A DNA stretch of 64,000 bases from Gnetum montanum (taxonomy: Eukaryota > Streptophyta > Gnetopsida > Gnetales > Gnetaceae), in contig MNCI01009196.1 of the NCBI GenBank assembly GCA_015680685.1, positions 100,189-164,188 of the forward strand, written 5' to 3'. Shown here piece by piece: positions 24,701 through 36,260 of the stretch; the stretch's first letter is position 1; each line of letters begins with the position of its first letter. The notes under the pieces are model-generated. The model made no database searches, was not told the DNA's origin, and saw only the letters and a program-made list of their open reading frames with translations. The translations under genes and the position numbers were made by a program.

Positions 24701-25963
24701 ACACGATAAAAATACTGAATGTTTTAATGATTTTCTTGAAATTAATGTTGGAAATTGAGGACATTGACTATGATCAAGATGTTCTAGGGAAATTTCATTA
24801 ATTCAAAGGCATCATTAATGATGATGGTGTGGATTTTATCAATAAAACTATGGGTGGTAAGAAAAAGGGTATAAAATGGTACATTGGAATGTTAAAATTT
24901 AGAGGGATAATAGTAAGGGAAAGAAAATTATTGAGAAATTAAGCTGAGGGTAAGAAATGGTGCGTGTGAGTTATGTCATAAGTGAGAATTNATCACTAGA
25001 ATGAGGTGAAAATTATATGCTACATGGGACACGAGCTACAATTATATGAATAGTGAGATGAGACGAACTATAGAAAGGGATCGTAGAGAGTGGGACATGA
25101 GGTAACTAACCCAGGGCACAGTGAATCCTGCGTGTAAAGCATGATTAACATGTTATTAACCCATTGTTCCAAGATCAAGACCAAGTCCATTCCTCTAAGT
25201 AGTGACATCGCATTATTTCATCCCATGATGAGCAACTATGAGAGTACCATAACAACAAGGCGTATGATCACTTGGCGTTTTGTTCAAGGGAGGAGTGATT
25301 TTTGTTTTATGGCACTTTGTTTTCTTTTTTCTTTTTTCCCTTTTTTTCTTTTTTTTTTTCTTTTTCACTTTACTGAATCTAGAGAAATCACCAACCCTTA
25401 GGCATGGGTGCATGTCTTTCCAGTGGGACCCCCTAGAATAGCATTTGATTTTTGAGTGCCCTTTTGATTACTCTTACTCCAATTTTTCATTAGGTCTACA
25501 AAGATCTTAGTGCAACCACGTTGCATGATAACTCCCACAACTAACACCAAAGAGAATCCGCAAGTCCCCTTGATTTCACACCCTAATCATTCCCTCTTGG
25601 TCCATCCTTCTTCATTCTAGGTACAATGAACACAAAATTAATTTTAAGTTTTAAGAATTTCAAGAATATCATTGTACCATCGAACAGAACCTCTTATTTG
25701 TAGAGTGGATGAGTGGGTGTAATGGGCTCATTGTACCAAATAATTGATCACTCGAGACTTAATAACATAAACACACCTCAACCAACAATCCACATGAGTG
25801 TTTTATTCATAGATGAGATTACTTACAAAAATGTAAAAGGACAAAAACACAAAAACACAAAAAGATAGAAAGATAAAACAAAAAGTTGAAAAATGAAAAA
25901 CTGGAAAACAAAAAGTTGAAAAATTAAAGAAAATGAAAAAGATTTATTAATCTTGCTTGTTAT
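24701..25963 (-). other. 3' noncoding DNA of A4
   Basis: AT-rich with no coding frame; poly-pyrimidine run at 25320-25363 and an ambiguous base at 24991. Low-complexity open stretches (25141-25413) are rejected as genes. By position it corresponds to the noncoding 3' region of A3 and B. Confidence 0.55.
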
Positions 25964-27946
25964 TTAGAATGGGGGATATCCCCCATAACTAAACGGTTGA
26001 GCATGGAAAGGATTAATAAATTGATGATGAGGATCCTTGCATGTTGGAAATATTGGAACTAGTTCATACTTACCCCATTGGGGTTCACACACTTGGTTAT
26101 AGTAACCATAGTGGGGCACTTTATGCGATGTAGTTCCCAAATAACAAGTTGACCCATTATGATGTTTGTGACTGGAAGATGGTATGCAAGGATTAGAATG
26201 ATGCCTCCCATGGTTGTGTTCATTGGGCTGTATGGTTGTTGGAGTGTGAGTTGGTGGCCCTGATGAAGTTACATGAGGTGTTGGGTTCGAAGGTAAGGGT
26301 GCACCACAGTGTGGGACTTGTGCTGAATTGGAACATGCAGTGGCCTCGAAATTGTGTTGTCCCTTCTTATGGTCGTGTTTAAAGAAAGGGCACTTTTGAT
26401 GTTGAGGAGGCTTTTCACTGCTATTAGTAGCAGTAGCACAAGTGTTGTTCATGGGTTGTTGCGGTAGTGTAGGCACCTTAGTAACAGTTGGTGGCACTGT
26501 GGAAGGAGGGAAAGGATGAGAATGTTGAAAGTTAGGAGGAGTATAAGGTGCACAAGGTGGTGGTTGTGTTGGAGGCATGGGCTGATAGTATTGTGGAGAA
26601 TAGTAATGTGGTGAGATAGAGTGTGTTGTCCTAATTGGAGAAATAGGATGTTGAACAAGATAATCATTTTGATTTGGATGATATGAAGGGTGTCGCCAGT
26701 CTAAGGGTGGTCTCCCCCATAACTGGGATTGTTGCCACTGTGATCGAACATAGTATCTTTGTATGAACTCTAGATGTAACATGTTTCCCCAATGCTCATG
26801 TAAGTGAAACAATATCGGGCATTGGCCCTTGGGGTGATTGTATAGGCATATGTTACATTTGTACGTATGATTGGCAATTGAGCTCTTATTTTCCTTATCC
26901 CTTCTTTTCGATTGTCTACTATCTCGTCCTGCTTCTTGGGTTGTCAGAACTTTATCTCCAATAATGTTGATAAATTCTCCACACTTTTGATTCATCCATT
27001 CCAACATCTTATTGATCTTTGCCTCAGCTTCTTCTAATGTTTGTTGTATTGGCAAAAATGATTTTTCCACCTTGAGATTAGTTGATTTCTCCTTTTTACG
27101 ATCATGGACCTTTGTTAAGTTAAAATTTTGGTCCCGTTGATGTTTTTCAACACTCTCCCATCTAGCGATTTCTCCTTCTTCTTTTGCTACCCACTTAACA
27201 AGATCTTGGATTTTATGGGTTCCTAGTTCATATAGTTAACCTTGGCCATACATTCCTAAGGTATCTCTTATTTCATTACGTAGCCCATCAATGATATGGT
27301 ACATTAGCCTTTCCTTGGAAAACCCATGGCCTGGACAGTTGTTTAAAAATGCGTAATATCTTTCTAAGGCCATGTCCAAGGGTTCATGTTTTGCTTGTTT
27401 CCACTCTTGGATTTGTTTCCTCAAGGCTAACACTCTTGCGTAGGTTTGATATTTTTCATTAAAAACTTCTACCATTGTTGACCAGCGTCATATTGCATTT
27501 GGTTTTAACAATCGATACCATACTTTAGCTTAGTCAACAAGTGTCATAGGAAAGAGCTTGAGTTTTTTCCAACTGTTATCAATGTTGTTCCATGTGCAGG
27601 CATCGTAGAAGGCTAGTAAGTGTTGATGCGGATCCAAGTCATAGCCTCCTGAAAATTTTGGAAAGTTGTTTAAATCAAGCCTAGGTAGATGGCTCTCTTT
27701 ATGATGCCTACGTGAGATTCGAATGGCCTCTTGTATTTGCGTTAAGCTTGTAGTGGCCAGTGGGGGTTCATCGTCATCTTGTAAGTTATGCTTTCGTGTG
27801 TTTGAATGACATTATTTTTGTTCATGTTTATAAGAAACTCCCACTTCAGGTTGTATACTCCAATCTTCATTTTCATATAGTTCGTTGGTTCTCCAATGAA
27901 CTTCCTCACTAAGTGTGGCGTTATTATAATCTTGTAGGAAAGGCAT
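25964..27946 (-). pseudogene. gag of A4, one frame with a few stops
   Basis: ATG at 27946 starts MPFLQDYN, homologous to the family B start at 40471 (shared WRTNELYENE/RTNEIYVKEN). Segments starting 27946, 27475 and 27070 are all in the same frame. Retrotrans_gag region: HLPRLDLNNFPKFSGGYD, WKKLKLFP, then EPLDMALERYYAFLNNCPGH and IIDGLRNEIRDTLGMYGQG. After a Lys-rich stretch comes the knuckle CNICLYNHPKGQCP (CX2CX3HX4C), and then ~270 residues rich in Pro, His, Ser, Thr and Gln ending SYGGYPPF and a stop at 25964. Unlike A3 there is no protease domain. The last 1.1 kb (27070-25964) is fully open, the best-preserved reading frame in the window. A structural nucleocapsid role is inferred from the family. 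Confidence 0.85.
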
Positions 27947-28057
27947 TGTTATGTGTGAATTTATGTGACTTTTTATAATTACTTCTTTCAAAGAGATATA
28001 TCATTAAGTTCTTTACAACGACCTTGTATGATATAACTAATCTAGATAACTAGCACC

Positions 28058-28245
28058 NNNNNNNNNNNNNNNNNNNNNNNNNNNNNNNNNNNNNNNNNNN
28101 NNNNNNNNNNNNNNNNNNNNNNNNNNNNNNNNNNNNNNNNNNNNNNNNNNNNNNNNNNNNNNNNNNNNNNNNNNNNNNNNNNNNNNNNNNNNNNNNNNNN
28201 NNNNNNNNNNNNNNNNNNNNNNNNNNNNNNNNNNNNNNNNNNNNN
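28058..28245. other. Assembly gap (188 N)
   Basis: The gap covers the primer site, leader and inner end of the A4 5' LTR. Frames reported across it are meaningless. Confidence 0.99.
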
Positions 28246-28696
28246 TACACCACTGGGTTACCAAGTAATCACACTTAAATGCTCGTAATCAAGTCGTACT
28301 CATTCCACGTTCTAGGAGATAAGGGTGAGAGAGAGATTAACTAGGAAAGTAGTAAATAACAATTAAATAAATAAACAGAGTGAATGCTGCAATGATGAAG
28401 TAATCTCAATCTTTATTGTCGGTCATGTGCGTGTCCAAGTACGTCACACTCGAATAAAGAATGTCGTACAATTACATTCACCACAGTGCGGGTAGACACG
28501 GGAAAATAATCAAACTGCCAGAGCTTTGCTACTCCTATTCTCTAATGTCAAAACAAGGGAGAGCCGCTTCTTATTTATAGACATTGCGGCAGACTACGAT
28601 ATCACGTATGCGATATCACAGGGGAAGATGCGATATCGCGGCGGATGCGATATCGCATATGCAATATCGTAGCCTATGCAATATTGCGTCCCATCA
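28246..28696 (-). repeat. 5' LTR of A4 (outer part)
   Basis: In element orientation it starts TGATGGGACGCAATATTGC at 28696; six palindrome words lie at 28600-28690, TATAAATA at 28572-28579, and R/U5 sequence continues to the gap. It pairs with 20950-21219. Confidence 0.85.
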
Positions 28697-29119
28697 CTAT
28701 TGTAGTTTGGAAGAAATAATCTCTATAGTTTGGAAGATTTTCTGAATCCTAAATTTTTATCTCAATGAATGATGATGAATTATTAGATCATTTCTCCCTC
28801 ATCACATACTTATTTGATGTGATATTACATTTATTTGAAATCTAATATCCATGAAAAGGTTCAATTAAAATTTTAGCATTAGAAACTTAACAACTTTTTA
28901 GTCATCATCTCTCAAATTTGCACTACTAAAATTACCACGATTTTTTATATATTTGAAAGAACATAGCATAACCTTAACTTTCAGATATTTTTTTGTAGTA
29001 CTTATTTTTCTCAAATTGTAGAGAACTTCATAAGCTTTTCAAATATCTTAATTTTATTAGCTGATTCTTTGTGAAGTAAATATAACCAAGTAATTCTCTT
29101 GCTATCTAAAATTTCTTCA
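28697..29119 (+). repeat. 3' LTR of H (right part)
   Basis: Aligns with 18066-18487 of the 5' LTR and ends TTCTTCA, followed by ATAGA at 29120-29124. The left part was lost where A4 is inserted. Confidence 0.8.
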
Positions 29120-29373
29120 ATAGATAGATCAATGTCAATGATGGTATAAATGAACTCTTAGAATATTGGACATGAACACTAAGATGAACTTGATGGAGTA
29201 TGACCAAATAAACTAGAATCTTGATGCTAAGTTTTATATTACTAGTGATTTAGAAGGGGAATTTTGTATTTTGCAATACAATTTAAAATATGATAATATT
29301 TTGAATTATTTTATCAATGATGACATTTCTTTAAATTATCTTCATGATGGTTCTAGTCATTGATATTAATTTA

Positions 29374-30329
29374 TGGTGTAGAATCACCTCTTCCAATCCC
29401 CTTGTTCTACCCTACGTGTTATGTGTCATTTTGAGTTTATTTTGTTGATGATAATTCTTGGATGTTTTGGCATGTTTTGAGGTGTTTTTTGGCTTATTTT
29501 GATGAGTTTAGGAGGTTCTAGGATCTATGGGGACTTGTTTTAAGGCACTTGAAGGCTTCTGACATGAAAACAAGCATTTTTATTTTTGGCATCTATAGGA
29601 TAGATGTCTCCCCAGAAAGATAGACATCTCACTGAAAGTGTAGATGTCTCAAGACCAGAGTAGACATCTGCCAAAAATAATAAATGTCTCTCCCAAAAAA
29701 AGTGTTTAATAGTAGATGTCCTAGAAAATCGAGGGATGATCTAGAAGCATGAGGAAACTTTCAAAAAAACCCATTCCAATTCAAGAAATAGCAAAAGAAA
29801 GATGGAACTAGCTGGGAAGAAGGTGAGAAGACTTAGGAAACATCTAAAGAACTTCAAGTTGAGTTGAGGAAAGGTTTCTAGGGTTTTTACCTTTTGACTA
29901 CTTATAAATATTGATGTAATTCACCATTATTGAGAGAAGAGAGACCATAACCTTGACCATGATTAGGAGAGAAAGCTTATGAGAGTTAAGGGAGAAGAGC
30001 TTATGTAAGGAAGTCAAGTGAGAGGCAAGGTAGAACACTTGAAAGAGATTATGAAAATATCTTATAAGTGTCTTGTCTTAATCTTAGGCTCCATTGTGAG
30101 AAATTGAGGATTGAGAGGGGACAAGTGTGGCCTTTAAGATCCTTGGGAGAGTTTCTAGTTGAGCTTGGCTTCTCATCTTTGTTATATTTGATATGTGCTT
30201 TGAGAAGTATCTTAATATAAGGGATATTTTCTCTATTTTATTATGTTTTTCTTACTTTCTAAGCTAAATCTACTTGGAGGTTGTGGATTGGATCTTGTTG
30301 GGGTCTATTGAGGTGAAATCCTTATGCTA
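29374..30329 (+). repeat. 5' LTR of C (956 bp)
   Basis: Starts TGGTGTAGAATC after ATTTA. Contains AGATGTCT/AGACATCT words (29605-29715), TATAAATA at 29903-29910, and ends next to the primer site. Its last ~750 bp align with 32524-33286. Confidence 0.8.
29605..29910 (+). promoter_or_regulatory. U3 promoter of C: AGAYRTCT array and TATA box
   Basis: Words AGATGTCT, AGACATCT, AGATGTCT, AGACATCT and AAATGTCT, then AGATGTCC, upstream of TATAAATA (29903-29910). The 3' LTR keeps the intact palindrome AGACGTCT twice (about 32567 and 32602), so the others look like CpG-decayed versions. The ACGT core is that of plant bZIP sites; binding is only inferred. Confidence 0.65.
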
Positions 30330-30332
30330 GAT

Positions 30333-30343
30333 TGGTATTAGAG
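30333..30343 (+). other. Primer binding site of C, initiator tRNA-Met type
   Basis: TGGTATTAGAG just after the LTR end, matching the TGGTATCAGAG complement with one change. Confidence 0.75.
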
Positions 30344-30390
30344 TGAAGGTTTAGAGGAATCCACACATCTGCAAGAGTTGGGAGAAAGTT

Positions 30391-31960
30391 ATGGCTCCTA
30401 AGAAGAAGATTAATCTAGATCTTGGACAAGAGATTTAAGAACTTAAAGACTCCTTCAAGGCTTTTATGACTGGAATGCAAGAAGTTCTTCCCAAGGTAAG
30501 GACCTTCAAGCACCAAGATTTTGAAGAAACTTCAAGAAGAATTGAAGAGAAGATTGAAGATAATAATCCTTCTGCACCATTGCAAGGATCAAGAGGAATA
30601 CATGATCAAAGAACTCTAAGGAGAGATGAAACTAGAACTCAAAGGTATGAGCCAAAGTTTCCTATTAATAATGAGGAAAATGATGATGAAAGGTTTGTAA
30701 AGATGTTAAGAAGTTCTTTAAGAGTTCCTCATGTTGATATTTCCATCTTTAAAGGTGTTGAAGGTATATATTTCTTTCTTTCTTAGCTTACAACTTTGAA
30801 TAAGTATTTTCTTGTTGAGCAACTTTCTAGTGAGACAATGATTCATGTTGTTGAGAGTAAACTTGAAGGATTTGCAACTAAATGGTGGGACAAGGAATGT
30901 CTCAAATACCTTGAATAACATGGAATACCTATTGAGAGTTGGAAACTCATGGAATTCATGCCAAAGAAAAAATTTGAGAGGACATCCTTCCATCATGAAG
31001 CCATCAAGAAGCTAAAATTTCTCAGACAAGGAGATTAAGAGGTAAGGGATTTTTATGTTCAATTTTTTAAAGACTTGGATATGTTCATTGGACTGAGTAT
31101 GAGCAAGCTTCTAACTTCATTATTGGATTAAGGATGCAATACTAGCAAGAATTAGCATTCCATGAGCCTGATACTCTTGATGAAATCTATGGTCTTGCTC
31201 TTAAGGCCTAAATGAAAATCATAAAATTTGGCCTAAAGAGGAAAAAATATCATAAGAGAAAGGGTGAGAAAGACACTACTCACAAGTCAAAGAAATCAAC
31301 CAAGGAGGATGTTGAAGATGAGCCAAACAAGAAGGAAAGAGAATCTACTTCTCCTAGAAGGGAAAGAAGAAAGGAATAGTCTCCAAGATGTAAAGATCGT
31401 GGTGAAGATATATGTTATAATTGTGATGAATTAGGTCATAAATAATGGGAATGCACAAATCCAAAGAAGAATGCCTACAAGGATAAGGAATTTCAATATA
31501 TGCAAGAAGATGAACCTAAATCTTCAAAGAAAGTATGTAAACATAGGCCTTGCATATTATTAATTAAAGTGAGTTAAATAGTTGTACTATTGTTGGACAT
31601 GTTAGTGCCAATGAGGATGTTATGAGGAAGAGTTTATTTAGAATGCATTGTGATGTTAAAGTTTATTTATTGAGTGTCCTCATTGATGGTGGAGAAGAAT
31701 AAAATGTGATTTCTTCCAAGGTGGTGAAGTCATTGAAGTTAACCACAATTCCTCATCCTAATTCATACAAGATGCATTGGTTAATGAAGAATCATTATAA
31801 TCAAGTTAAGGAACAATGCCTTCTTGATTATTCCATTGGAAGTTTTCATGATCAAATTCTTTATGATGTATTGCCTGTTGATTGTTAAGATCTCATATTT
31901 GGTAGATCTTGGAATTATCATAATAAGGCTATTTTTTATGGTAAAAATAATAGTTGAATT
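30391..31960 (+). pseudogene. gag-protease remnant of C
   Basis: ATG at 30391 (MAPKKKINLDLGQEI, then a stop). The frame includes 30466-30786 and continues past stops with a Retrotrans_gag signature (FATKWWDKECLKYLE near 30880). The zinc knuckle CYNCDELGHK*WEC (CX2CX4HX4C with one stop) at 31413 is in a shifted frame. A protease follows: LIDGGEE*NVISSKVVKSLK near 31680, where the usual DSG is DGG, then DVLPVDC*DLIFGRSW near 31875. Polymerase is absent downstream. Confidence 0.8.
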
Positions 31961-32523
31961 GTATGATAAAACAATCATAAGTATATGTTGTTATCCACTA
32001 TTGCTAATAATGAGATTGGTAATTTAATTTCTTCATTGATGCTTCATAGTTGTAAGGAGATGGTAAGGGTGAATGATATTTGTGATGATGAAATTTTATT
32101 TGATTCTAAAGAGGATGCATTTGATATAGAGGCTATGACTGATTTTTTGGAGTCTCATATGAATGAGAATAGAGGTGATTGTGCTACTATTCAATCTTAG
32201 ACATTGATGGTAGTAGTATATTGGTTAATGCTTTTGGGAACTTGTGTAGGTGTTATACTAAAATTTGTATCTGTAAAAAGATTTTGGAAGAATAAGGAAG
32301 ATCAATTAGCAGCAAGTGAAGAAATGTAATTGTTATTTGTGTATAGGGAAAGGATGCCTAGTCCATGGATTTATGCTAACAAATATTTTTTCCATATTTT
32401 TGTATCACTTTTGTGTAGGTTTGATTCATTATGGGAATGCAAGAAAAGCATTTCAATCAGATACTTAAATAAAGGAAGCATGGTCGAGCATAAGCACAAG
32501 CCCCCATGAGCAAGGGAAGCTCA
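31961..32523 (+). other. Remnant between protease and 3' LTR of C
   Basis: Contains an open stretch (31985-32200) rich in Asp and Glu, probably the beginning of the region after protease, then AT-rich DNA. Most of pol is missing here. Confidence 0.45.
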
Positions 32524-33286
32524 AAAACAAAATGAGCATTTTTATTTTTGGCACTTGCAAGATAGACGTCTTCCCTAAGACATCTCACCTAAAGTGTAGA
32601 CGTCTCAAGACCATAGTAGACACCTACTGAAAATAGTAGACATCTCTTTTGAAAGCAAGCCTTTCATGGTAGATGTCCTAGCAAAACTAGAAACAACTTA
32701 GATGCATGAGGAAACTTCCAAAAATGTCCATTCTAATTCAAGAAATAGTCAGAGGAAGATAGAAATAGTCAAGGAAAAGCTAAGAAGACTTGGGATACAT
32801 CTAAAGAACTTCAAGTTGAGTTGAGGAAAGGTTTCTAGGGTCTTTACCTTCTAGTTGCTTATAAATATTAATGTCATTCACCATTGTTGAGAGAAGAAAG
32901 AGCATAACCTTGACCATGATTAGGAGAGAAAGCTTGTGAGAGTTAAGGGAGGACAACTTATGCAAGGAAGTTGAATGAGAGGCAAGGAAAAGCACTTCAG
33001 AGAGATAAGGAGAATCTCTTATAAGTGTCTTATCTTGAGCTTGGACTCCATTGTGAGCAATTAAGGATTGAGAGGGAACAAGTGTGGCCTCTACGATCCT
33101 TGGGAGAGTTGTGAGTTGAGCTTGGCTCCTCATCTTTGCTATATTTCATTTGTAATTTAAGAATTATCTTAATATAAGGGATATTTTCTGTATTTTATTA
33201 TGTTGTTCTTACTTTCTAAGCTAAATCTTCTTGGAAGCTATGGACTACATTCTATTGGGGTCTATTGAGGTGCAACCCTTGCACCA
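32524..33286 (+). repeat. 3' LTR of C, left end missing
   Basis: Aligns with 29572-30329; TATAAATA at 32860-32867; ends GCACCA before ATTTA. AGACGTCT palindromes are intact at about 32567 and 32602. Confidence 0.8.
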
Positions 33287-33295
33287 ATTTATGTC

Positions 33296-34920
33296 TATTA
33301 TAATTTCTTCTAGCATGCCATTAAGATCACACAAACCTCTTTATTCACTCTTCAATGATGGAGAAACCCATCTTAAAGAGATACCAGCAAACACAAGTAT
33401 GATGATTCAACTCATTAGTGTGCTATTAGATTTGAGCACATCCCACACCTTTTTCCTCTAAAACTAGAAAGAAGTAGTTTTTTTTCAAGCGTCATAAGCT
33501 TATGAAAACTAGGATACTAGCGTAAGAAATGTGATTTAGAAATACCTTATGTTTGGTGTAGAATAAAGTTCTAAATATTCATCAAAATAAGCATAATTTC
33601 TTAGAAGTACATACAAATAATCTCTTACATCAACTTTGATAGCATCATTATATTCAACACATCCAAAAATCTAAGAATTGATCCCTCAATTACCAAAACA
33701 AAGTCTAGATTTAAAAGTTATAACTGGTCAACGTTCTAGTCAATCTTTGATCAAAATTCAACATTAATAAATATGATAATATCAAAAATCAATGTGATGA
33801 TGTTAGTTTCCACATCAACAAGTCCAATCATCTACCATTTCAGCAAGTCTAGTCAACCACTACATTAGCAAGTCTAGTTGGTAACCATGTTAGGAAGTCT
33901 AGTCAACCATCATGTCAACACCATGTTAGCATCACATCAACGCCATGCTAGTACCATGTTAGTAACATGTCAACCATCATGCCAACTATCACATTAACCA
34001 CCAACATGTCATTTAAGTAGGAAACAACCACATCATTATGCCATGTTAATAGCAAATTTCACAAGTTCTATCACATCAATAATAGATTGCATAGGGTCTT
34101 CCATGTTAGTAATAGGTTTCACAAGCTATGCCACATCAGTAGTGGATCCCATAGGATTTTTCATGTTAGCAATGCATCCCACATGCTCTACCACATTAGT
34201 AGTGGGTCTCACAAACTTGCCACATAAGTAGCAAGTCCCATAGGCTTGCCATGTAAGAATGGACCCAACTTCATGTTCACCAAAATAAAATCTCTATTTT
34301 TTTGGTGGCATTAGCTTGAATCCTTAACTTGTGGGTCAACATCGCATCTTTTCTACCATAAACACTAATCCCTTTTCCTTATTTATTATGGTTAGCTTGT
34401 TTTATCATTTGGTCCATGCATGTCAAGCTTCAAAACATAAAGATATATGAGAAGAATGGAATTTATGTGATAAGACCAAATAAATTGAATCTTATCTAAG
34501 ACTTCCATACTATCCTTAAACTATTTTCTAACCTCATTCATGTTATAAATACATTTTCAAACATGCATTTATAATAAATAAGAACAAAGGTTAGAGAAGA
34601 ATAAAAAGAGTGGGAGTAAATGAGAAAATAAAAGAATAGGAAGAAAGAAGATAAGTGTTAAGAATGTGAAAGACCTAGTGCTTGCATATTTTCAAGGTTT
34701 TTGATTGATTCATAATGGTACTTTTCACACAATTTTATGATTTTATTTTATTTCCCTTGATACAAAACATTAATTCATAAGTTTTTAAGCTTAAATGTTG
34801 GCATATATTTACATATATACTTTGTACTATGGTGATTTTAACTAAGTTTATAATATTTCCAATATTTCTATCCTCTGTGGGTTTTTTAGGCTTACTTTTT
34901 AAGATTTTTAGTAACCTTCA
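33296..34920 (+). repeat. 5' LTR of D (1625 bp)
   Basis: Starts TATTATAATTTC right after ATGTC and ends GTAACCTTCA before the primer site. The U3 holds two kinds of short tandem unit: ATGTTAGTACCACATCAACA-like (33830-34000) and CCACATYAGTAGTGGRTCCCATAGG-like (34035-34250). Confidence 0.85.
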
Positions 34921-34922
34921 TT

Positions 34923-34935
34923 TGGTATCAAAGTG
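34923..34935 (+). other. Primer binding site of D, initiator tRNA-Met
   Basis: TGGTATCAAAGTG two bases after the LTR, close to TGGTATCAGAGC. Confidence 0.85.
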
Positions 34936-34969
34936 ATCACAAATTGTATTTCTGGTCTTTTTTCTCAAG

Positions 34970-36260
34970 ATGAGCAAACATATGATTCCTTTATTTGAAG
35001 TTGATAGATTTGATCCATGGAAAATACATATGGAAATTTATTTAAAATATTAACATGTATGGAACAACATATTGGTAGATGTAGAGAATATAGCTTTTGA
35101 CATACATAAAGTAGGAAAGAAAAAAGGAAACAAGTAGAAATGGTAGATAGAAAGACCAAGACTATCATATTTAGTAGCATGAATGACCATGAATTTAAAA
35201 AGGTACAAAAGTATACTAGTTCTTATAAATTATGATGTGGTTTAGATACTATGTTGAGGAACATGAAAAATTAAGAAAAATTAAGTTGCAAGCACTTAAG
35301 CCTCAATATGAAACCATGACCATGAAAGAACAAGTAGACATGAAGGAATATATTTAAAATATATAAAACTTGGTAAATGAAATGGAGGTACAATCTCATA
35401 AATTAGAGGATAAAGAAGTTGTTTTAAAAATTTTATGAAGTGTGACTAAGATGTATGAACAAATTTCTATTAGTTTGAAAATTTTTGTGGATTTGGATAT
35501 GCCATCCATGGATGAATTAATAGCAACTTATTTTAATTTGAAATCCAAATAAAGGAAATAGATGAAAAAGATATAAGAGCAATTTTAGTAGTTGGCAATT
35601 CAAAAGGTAAATAGGAAGCTAACATTTCTTACAGAGGAAAAGAAAGACTTTCTGGTAGAAATCAAAGTAGAATAGGAAGATGGAACCCTAGTCAATCTTC
35701 TAGAAAGGAGGAAGAAAGAAAAATGACAAAGTAATGGTTAAGTAAGAAGATCATTAAAGGAGGGAACTGGTTAAACAACAAGTTATATAGATCAAGGATT
35801 TAGCTTTCATGAAAGAGGAAGAGGAAGAACTTTCAAAAGAGAGATTTGTCCATGCTACTCCTATGTTGACGTAGGTCACTTGCAAATAAATTATCCATAT
35901 TGGCATCAAAATTATCATTGAAATGTTGCAAAAAGTCAATAGAAAGATAAATAAAAGGAGGAAAAAGAAGAAAAAGAAAAAATGAATGTATGTGTTTGTA
36001 CTATAAAAATAGTAATTGGTGAATTCTACAAAGCATTACTTTGAGTTAATATGAAAAATTGATATATAGATAGTGGTTGTTCTCAACATATGACAAGACA
36101 AAAAAAAAGTTATTTCATACAATTAGACTTTTTGATTATGAAAAAGTTGGATTCAAAGGTGGTAAATAACATGTTGGTGGCAACTTAGGACTACCACTAT
36201 TTTTGTTAATATATCCTAGTGATAGAAACTATTGGTGGGGAAAATTTTTACTTAATGCCA
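34970..36260 (+). pseudogene. gag and protease start of D
   Basis: ATG at 34970 begins MSKHMIPLFEVDRFDPWKIHMEIYLK, a copia gag opening, followed by many stops. A knuckle remnant reads CYSYVDVGHLQINY near 35850, with two Cys changed to Tyr (TGT to TAT). The protease site YIDSGCSQHMT is at 36064-36095. Homology ends near 36260, where remnant F begins. Confidence 0.78.

Larger units (their letters stand above)
20950..28696 (-). mobile_element. Family A element A4, nested in H
   Basis: Minus strand from the right: 5' LTR (28696 to the assembly gap), gag, noncoding DNA, an LTR-like promoter segment, a second ORF with a coiled coil, polypurine tract, and a 3' LTR cut at 20950. The gag matches A3 and B. 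No polymerase is seen. CTATT at 28697-28701 may be one side of its duplication. Confidence 0.8.
17220..29119 (+). mobile_element. Ty1/copia element H, interrupted by A4
   Basis: Plus-strand element with 5' LTR 17220-18487, initiator-Met primer site, gag-protease-integrase remnant to about 20949, then the nested family A element, then the rest of the 3' LTR (28697-29119). A perfect ATAGA duplication flanks it. Reverse transcriptase, RNase H, the polypurine tract and the first part of the 3' LTR are missing. The family A element's 3' LTR is also truncated at the same point, so one deletion at about 20949 probably removed both. Confidence 0.82.
29374..33286 (+). mobile_element. Ty3/gypsy element C
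   Basis: 5' LTR 29374-30329, initiator-Met-type primer site, gag and protease remnant, then a truncated 3' LTR (32524-33286). ATTTA flanks it at 29369-29373 and 33287-33291. Reverse transcriptase, RNase H, integrase and the start of the 3' LTR are deleted between about 32340 and 32523. The gag (KWWDKE) and the protease NVIS/DVLP pattern make it Ty3/gypsy. Confidence 0.8.

Noticed and set aside
25141-25413. ORFs on both strands over a pyrimidine run
   Set aside because: Low-complexity Phe/Lys-rich translations of a T-rich tract; no motif.
25975-25988. Perfect palindrome GGGGGATATCCCCC
   Set aside because: It lies in gag codons just before the stop and is explained by the PPT-like motif next to a GATATC; seen once only.
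26449-26667. 72-codon ORF inside the A4 gag
   Set aside because: Shadow of the Pro/His-rich gag C-terminus in another frame.
28037-28264. Open frames across the assembly gap
   Set aside because: They consist almost wholly of N.
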